Origin: Deltaproteobacteria bacterium
GTDB taxonomy: Bacteria > Desulfobacterota > Desulfobulbia > Desulfobulbales > Desulfobulbaceae
DNA: 10,076 bases
Assembly: GCA_013151365.1 (NCBI GenBank)
Contig: JAADIK010000092.1
Location: forward strand, 1 to 10,076
Direction of reading: 5' to 3'
Shown here: in pieces, positions 6,251 to 10,076 of the stretch
Layout of the letters: every line of letters starts with the position of its first letter
How positions within the stretch are numbered: position 1 is the stretch's first letter
Notes under the pieces: generated by a model
What the model was told of the DNA's origin: nothing
Databases searched by the model: none
Seen by the model: only the letters and a program-made list of their open reading frames with translations
Program-made: the position numbers and the translations under genes

Positions 6251-7132
6251 CTACTCTAAATTCTGCACCTGTTCGCGCAGCTTCTCGATCTCGTTTTTCA
6301 TCTCCACATTCAGATAGGCAACCCCGGCATTGTTGATCTTGGAGGCCAGCGTATTGACCTCTCTTAAAAATTCCTGCAACAAAAAATCAAGCCGCCGGCC
6401 CACGGGTTCGTCACTGTCCAGGAAACCGCTAAACTGTGAAATGTGACTGCGCAGGCGGACCAGTTCCTCGGTCACGTCGCACTTGTCTGCAATGATCGCC
6501 GTTTCCTGGGCCAGGCGCATGGGATCGAGGTCTACGCCGTCAAGCAGCCTGGTGATCCGGCTTTTCAACTCATCCTGACGTTGTTGCAAAATCTCCGGCA
6601 GCCGCTGTTCAATGGCGCCCACGGTTGCGGCAAAGCCGGCCAGGCGCTTGGCGAGATCCTCTTTCAGGAGCCGGCCTTCCTGCTCCCGCATCCGGCGGCA
6701 TTCCTCGAAAGCCCGGTCAAGGGCCGCACTGATTCCTTGCCACTCCTGGTCCAGGTCCAGGTCCTGCTCCTGCTGACTGACGAGATCCCGCAGGGTCAGC
6801 ATATCGGCCAGGCGCACCTTGTCGTCCAGGACGAGTTCGTCGTTTAACTGCCGCAGGCAACGATGATACTGCCGGGCCAGGTCCATGTTCACGGCCAGGA
6901 GCAGGCCGCCCGCCTCCTCGCCCTGCAGCTGCAGGCTGATTTCAACCCGGCCCCGGTCATGGTGTGAAGCGGCCGCGCTCCGGACCCGGTCTTCCAGCGC
7001 GGCATAGGGTCGGGGCAGAATGATGCGCAGATCAAGGAAACGATGGTTGACCGTCCGCACCTCCGCTATCCAGGTCCGTCCCTCAAAAACAGCCTCGCCG
7101 CGTCCGAATCCGGTCATGCTTCGTGGCCGCAT
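6251..7132 (-). CDS. yicC: YicC/YloC family endoribonuclease
   Basis: 293 aa, the usual family length. The N-terminus has the hallmark SMTGFGRGEA (residues 5-14) followed by the YicC-N domain with VRTVNHRFLDLRI. The C-terminal DUF1732 part contains DVTEELVRLRSHISQF, GRRLDFLLQEFLREVNTLASK and a terminal helical tail. E. coli YicC is reported as an endoribonuclease linked to small-RNA turnover; I infer the same class of activity here. ATG 7132 has the best ribosome binding site in the window, GGAAGGAGG (complement of 7140-7148) with 7-nt spacing. That site lies within the last codons of rfaE1, only 3 bp separating the genes. Confidence 0.93.
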   Translation of the reverse strand: MRPRSMTGFGRGEAVFEGRTWIAEVRTVNHRFLDLRIILPRPYAALEDRVRSAAASHHDRGRVEISLQLQGEEAGGLLLAVNMDLARQYHRCLRQLNDELVLDDKVRLADMLTLRDLVSQQEQDLDLDQEWQGISAALDRAFEECRRMREQEGRLLKEDLAKRLAGFAATVGAIEQRLPEILQQRQDELKSRITRLLDGVDLDPMRLAQETAIIADKCDVTEELVRLRSHISQFSGFLDSDEPVGRRLDFLLQEFLREVNTLASKINNAGVAYLNVEMKNEIEKLREQVQNLE

Positions 7133-7135
7133 CGA

Positions 7136-8143
7136 TCAACCTCCTTCCTGGTGCTCGGCATCCAGGGCCGCGCATAATTCCCGGGCAGAGACCGAGGCCG
7201 TGCCCACTTTGCCCACCACGATTCCGGCGGCATGATTGGCCAGCACCGCGGCATCGGTCATGGAACAACCGACGGCCAGGCCCAGGGCCAGGGTGGCGAC
7301 CACGGTGTCACCGGCGCCGGTCACATCGTACACTTCCTTGGCCATGGTCGGGATGGAGACCAGGTCATCATCGCCCTGGAGCAGCGCCATGCCCGACTCG
7401 CCCCTGGTAATCAACACGGCCCCGCAATCAATCTCGTCCCTGATATGGCGGGCCGCCGCCAACAGCTCCCGGTCATTATTGATTCTCAGGCCGCTCATCA
7501 TGGTGGCCTCCAGGTGATTGGGGGTGATCACGGTAGCGCCGACAAAACGATGAAGATTGGCCGGTTTCGGATCGACAATAAGCGGCAGCTTGCGGCCCTG
7601 CCTGGACACTATGTCATGACGCAACTGATGAAGGCGGATCATCAGCGGTTCATTGACAATGCCCTTTGAATAGTCGGAGACAATCACCGCGTCAAAATCA
7701 CCCAGATGACGCTCCAGGTAATCGACCATGGCCGCCAGCGATTCCTTTGACGGCATCCCGGTCTCTTCCCGGTCGAAACGAACCACCTGCTGACCCTGGG
7801 CCACCACCCGGCTTTTGACCGTTGTCGGTCTCATGCCGCGAATCAAGCCGTCGACCGGGGCGGACAAGGACGCCATCAGGTCCACGAGATTACGTCCCAT
7901 GGGGTCGGAGCCGATCACGCCGCACAACGACCCGCGGCCGCCGAGAGAATAAATATTTTTTACCACGTTGGCACTGCCGCCCAGAAGCAGATCCTCGCGG
8001 GTCACGTTGACCACCGGGACCGGCGCTTCAGGAGAAATACGGGAAACCGTGCCCCAGATGAACTGGTCGACAATGACGTCGCCGATCACCAGAATGCGCA
8101 CCTCTCCGAAGCGGCTTACCGCCTGTTTCAATTGATTCATCAT
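7136..8143 (-). CDS. rfaE1: D-glycero-beta-D-manno-heptose-7-phosphate kinase, single-domain
   Basis: A PfkB/ribokinase-family sugar kinase of 335 aa. It would phosphorylate heptose 7-phosphate at C1 in the ADP-heptose pathway for the LPS inner core. RfaE-type features: GDVIVDQFIWG (21-31), SRISPEAPVPVV (34-45), LGGSANVVKNI (54-63), DYSKG, DPKPAN, TPNHLEA, and the anion-hole/catalytic DVTGAGD (273-279; D279 the likely base). It ends after the kinase domain, so the adenylyltransferase half fused in E. coli HldE must be a separate gene (rfaE2) elsewhere. Two adjacent ATGs (8143, 8140) are possible starts; neither has a strong Shine-Dalgarno, and the first lies 2 bp after the DUF3786 stop, suggesting coupled translation. 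The neighbours pal and skp support an envelope role. Confidence 0.93.
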   Translation of the reverse strand: MMNQLKQAVSRFGEVRILVIGDVIVDQFIWGTVSRISPEAPVPVVNVTREDLLLGGSANVVKNIYSLGGRGSLCGVIGSDPMGRNLVDLMASLSAPVDGLIRGMRPTTVKSRVVAQGQQVVRFDREETGMPSKESLAAMVDYLERHLGDFDAVIVSDYSKGIVNEPLMIRLHQLRHDIVSRQGRKLPLIVDPKPANLHRFVGATVITPNHLEATMMSGLRINNDRELLAAARHIRDEIDCGAVLITRGESGMALLQGDDDLVSIPTMAKEVYDVTGAGDTVVATLALGLAVGCSMTDAAVLANHAAGIVVGKVGTASVSARELCAALDAEHQEGG

Positions 8144-8145
8144 TG

Positions 8146-8943
8146 TTACAAATCAAGCTCCGCCAATCGATCCGCCAGACGCTCGGCGGAGAAAACAAGT
8201 GATTCAATATCCAGAAAATCCATGACATGCCGGTCAAAGAGAATCTTGACCCTGGCCTCGAAACCATCTTCCGGCTCTTCATCCCAGAACAGGAGACAAT
8301 GAGGCACATACGGCAACACGGGGACCACGACGCCGACCGTGGCCGTCCGGTCCCCGGCTACGGGTTGGGCGCCGAGACGCCGGCACAGCTCGGCAAGGAG
8401 TTGAGAACGGCCGCTGAAACGGACGGCCAGCCGCAATTCGCAGTAGGTCGCCAGGGTCCGCACCTTGGAAAGGGAATTGGGCAGACTCTCCATGCCGATC
8501 CAGTCGCCGGCCGGAACCCGGCCCCCTTCGCACGACACGTAGTTATAGAGAAGAATCCGGTCCCTGGGGTCGGTCGGTTCCCTGCCGTCCAGGCGAAGCT
8601 CATCCTTGCCGAGTTCCACCTGGCGGCCCAGGTAACGAAAGCGGAGCAGCCCGGTCCCGGCCGGCAGCCAGTCGGCGCCGACCCGGGCCGCGACTGTCCG
8701 CAGGTCCAGATGAAGGATCTTTGACTTGAGCCGGGCGACCAGGTCCGAGTCCCGCTCGTCCCGGCCGGGTGCCGCCGCCGGGCCATTCCCTGCAGCCGGC
8801 AGGCCGACCGGGTCAATAAAGGGACAGAGTCCCGGTTCCGCCCCGCCCCGGGTTACGGCCACGGCAAAGGCCAGGCAGGTCGGATGACCGCAACGGCCGC
8901 AATTGGACCTGGGCGTATATTTTAAAAAATCAAGCGGATTCAA
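8146..8943 (-). CDS. DUF3786 protein with N-terminal [4Fe-4S] domain
   Basis: 265 aa. The N-terminus has a four-cysteine cluster-binding motif, C15-x2-C18-x4-C23-x16-C40 (NCGRCGHPTCLAFAVAV ... GLCPF), as in the small FeS domain of corrinoid iron-sulfur proteins and related electron carriers. A low-complexity Ala/Gly/Pro linker (about 47-62) leads to a C-terminal domain resembling DUF3786: RILLYNYVSCEGG, WIGMESLPNS and VVPVLPYVPHCLLFWDEEPEDGFEA. Function is not established; the architecture is mostly seen in anaerobes and suggests a redox or corrinoid-linked role. The only usable start in frame is a TTG at 8943 (an in-frame stop lies just upstream at 8977-8979), with no close Shine-Dalgarno. 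It heads the run DUF3786 - rfaE1 - yicC - remA - gmk - rlmB. Confidence 0.8.
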   Translation of the reverse strand: MNPLDFLKYTPRSNCGRCGHPTCLAFAVAVTRGGAEPGLCPFIDPVGLPAAGNGPAAAPGRDERDSDLVARLKSKILHLDLRTVAARVGADWLPAGTGLLRFRYLGRQVELGKDELRLDGREPTDPRDRILLYNYVSCEGGRVPAGDWIGMESLPNSLSKVRTLATYCELRLAVRFSGRSQLLAELCRRLGAQPVAGDRTATVGVVVPVLPYVPHCLLFWDEEPEDGFEARVKILFDRHVMDFLDIESLVFSAERLADRLAELDL

Positions 8944-8955
8944 GCAACTACGAGC

Positions 8956-8984
8956 AAAAACTCCGTAACGTCGCCGTCAGGAGT
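8956..8984 (-). terminator. Terminator-like hairpin or attenuator before the DUF3786 cluster
   Basis: On the minus strand ACTCC and GGAGT (8984-8980, 8964-8960) form a stem around an inner ACG/CGT helix closed by a GCGA tetraloop, followed by five T (8960-8956). It ends only 13 nt before the TTG start of the DUF3786 gene, so it either ends the skp transcript or conditions read-through into the cluster. The outer stem is only 5 bp. Confidence 0.4.
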
Positions 8985-9009
8985 CTCTTCCGGCCTCATG
9001 CGGCAACAG

Positions 9010-9032
9010 CAAGACCGGCCCGGCCGGTCTTG
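9010..9032 (-). terminator. GC-rich hairpin after skp
   Basis: CAAGACCGGC (9010-9019) and GCCGGTCTTG (9023-9032) form a perfect 10-bp stem with a 3-nt loop, starting 7 nt after the skp stop codon. No T-run follows on the minus strand, so it may protect the 3' end of the mRNA or work together with the T-tailed hairpin at 8956-8984. Confidence 0.6.
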
Positions 9033-9039
9033 TGTCTCC

Positions 9040-9588
9040 CTATTTGTTCATGTTCTTTTTCATCCTGGCGTTGAGCGCCTTGGTGACCTCTTCTGAAATA
9101 TCAATACTGTCAGCCGCGTAGACGACACTGGATTTCGGCAGAATAAGAGTGTAGCCCTTCTTCTTGGCAACCTCGGCGACCACCGGTTTCAGTTCCTTCA
9201 GGATGGGGGACAGCTGCTTATCCTGCAGGCTCTTCATCTCGAGCTTGGCGTCATCCTGCTTGACCTGCAGGTCACGGCGCTTCTTCTGAAATTCAAGGGC
9301 CTTTTCCTGCTTTTTCTCCTCGCTCCAGACCGAACTTTTTTTCTGGATCTCCTTCTGCAGGGCCGCCAGGGCCTCGCCTTCGGCTCTGAACGTCGCCCGC
9401 AGCTCCCGGGCTTTCTTCTCCATGATCTTGCGCCCGGCGATACCGGCATCAGAGCCCAATACCACCTGCTGCATGTTGATGACGGCCACGGATATATTCC
9501 CGGCCCGGGCAACGCCGCCGGACAGTGAAAAGGCAGTCAGCACAACAACCGCTAAAACGACACCTTCGAATTTCTTCAATAAGTTCAT
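9040..9588 (-). CDS. skp: Skp/OmpH family periplasmic chaperone
   Basis: 182 aa. Skp trimers hold unfolded outer-membrane proteins in the periplasm on their way to the BAM complex. The N-terminus is a Sec signal peptide: MNLLKKF, a hydrophobic core, and a likely cut after VARA (residue 29). The mature start ISVAVINMQQVVLGSDAG is the conserved first strand of the OmpH fold. Residues about 52-125 are rich in K, E, Q and A and would form the long coiled-coil tentacles; the end returns to a body strand with GYTLILPKSSVVYAADSIDIS. ATG 9588 has AAGGAG on the coding strand 8 nt upstream. It is isolated from pal by a strong terminator, so it probably has its own promoter in 9589-9649, although I see no convincing -35/-10 pair there. 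Confidence 0.92.
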   Translation of the reverse strand: MNLLKKFEGVVLAVVVLTAFSLSGGVARAGNISVAVINMQQVVLGSDAGIAGRKIMEKKARELRATFRAEGEALAALQKEIQKKSSVWSEEKKQEKALEFQKKRRDLQVKQDDAKLEMKSLQDKQLSPILKELKPVVAEVAKKKGYTLILPKSSVVYAADSIDISEEVTKALNARMKKNMNK

Positions 9589-9605
9589 AATATTCTCCTT
9601 TCTTC

Positions 9606-9636
9606 AATTACAGGGCAAATTGCCAAAACCGTAATT
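9606..9636. promoter_or_regulatory. Nested dyad symmetry upstream of skp
   Basis: AATTAC (9606-9611) and GTAATT (9631-9636) are exact inverse repeats enclosing the 11-bp palindrome GGCAA-A-TTGCC (9614-9624). The pair lies 18-48 bp upstream of the skp ATG, where an operator or 5'-UTR hairpin would sit. Regulator unknown. Confidence 0.35.
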
Positions 9637-9649
9637 CAATCATTGGAAC

Positions 9650-9680
9650 AAAAAAAGGAGAGGACACAGGCCCTCTCCCG
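9650..9680 (-). terminator. Intrinsic terminator of pal
   Basis: On the minus strand GGAGAGG and CCTCTCC (9678-9672, 9663-9657) form a perfect 7-bp GC-rich stem with an 8-nt loop, immediately followed by seven T (9656-9650). It starts about 25 nt after the pal stop codon and separates pal from skp. Confidence 0.9.
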
Positions 9681-9703
9681 AAATTTACACCACTACCACA
9701 ACT

Positions 9704-10076
9704 CTATTTGGTAATAACAAAATCATCCCGCCGGTTCTGCGCCCAGGACAACTCGTCATGTCCGTAGAGAAGAAGCTTTTCCGCACCCCAGCTGACCGTG
9801 GACATACGGGAGGCATCAACGCCGAGATTGACCAGGTATTCCCTGGCGCTCAGTGCCCGCCGTTCGCCAAGGGCCAGGTTATAGTCCCTGGTGCCGCGCG
9901 GGTCGCAGTTTCCTTCAATCCTGATCTTCGTTTCAGGATTCTTTTTCAGAAAATCGGCATTAGTTTCAATACGCTTAACCTGATCGGCACGAATAAGAGC
10001 GGAATCAAAATCGAAATAAACCGGCAACATAGGAGCCGAAGTCCGGCCTTCCATGATATTGTCGCCAGTCGATGCC
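9704..10076 (-). CDS. pal: Peptidoglycan-associated lipoprotein Pal, C-terminal OmpA-like domain (partial)
   Basis: The frame is open to the right edge, so the N-terminal lipobox and linker lie outside the window. The visible 123 residues are an OmpA-C peptidoglycan-binding domain: VYFDFDSALIRADQ (first strand), IRIEGNCDPRGTRDYNLALGERRA (diaminopimelate-binding loop with the conserved D and R) and a terminal AQNRRDDFVITK. GNCDPRGT rather than GHxDxxGT is the form typical of Pal. Pal anchors the outer membrane to peptidoglycan and works with TolB/TolQRA, so tol genes are expected further right. The transcript ends at the terminator at 9650-9680. Confidence 0.93.
   Translation of the reverse strand, partial: ASTGDNIMEGRTSAPMLPVYFDFDSALIRADQVKRIETNADFLKKNPETKIRIEGNCDPRGTRDYNLALGERRALSAREYLVNLGVDASRMSTVSWGAEKLLLYGHDELSWAQNRRDDFVITK

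Overview
The window is GC-rich, densely coded chromosomal DNA from a Gram-negative bacterium. The envelope genes (lolA, skp/ompH, pal, rfaE1), the order yicC - remA-like (DUF370) - gmk, and a DUF3786 protein with an N-terminal [4Fe-4S] motif fit an anaerobic deltaproteobacterium (Desulfobacterota, perhaps Desulfobulbales-like). That taxonomic reading is inference from gene content.

Left part (1-3321, plus strand): a two-gene unit made of a lolA-like gene and a B12-binding/radical SAM protein related to RiPP-maturation enzymes. The lolA reading frame is broken. A 127-bp repeat in opposite orientations brackets the pair, at 57-183 and 3075-3201 (about 83% identical by manual ungapped alignment). 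The right copy has the full signature of a non-autonomous mobile element: 11-bp perfect terminal inverted repeats and a 5-bp direct flank TAGAG. A second palindromic block (2909-3069) lies between the radical SAM stop codon and this copy and is also flanked by TAGAG, so the pentamer occurs three times. Without these blocks the spacer before the next gene would shrink from about 415 bp to about 117 bp.

Centre: a plus-strand gene for a four-S1-domain RNA-binding protein (3322-4485) converges, with a 6-bp gap, on a long minus-strand cluster.

Right part (minus strand, read from the right edge): pal (cut by the window edge), a strong intrinsic terminator, skp/ompH, two terminator-like hairpins, then a tight run DUF3786 - rfaE1 - yicC - remA-like - gmk - rlmB with gaps of 2-3 bp, one overlap of 8 bp and short spacers. 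This joins envelope biogenesis (Pal, Skp, heptose kinase for LPS core) with RNA and nucleotide housekeeping (YicC ribonuclease, guanylate kinase, 23S rRNA methyltransferase).

The housekeeping cluster looks ordinary. The unusual part is the left third: paired mobile elements around a frame-disrupted lolA and an orphan RiPP-type radical SAM enzyme with a non-standard CX4CX2C iron-sulfur motif.
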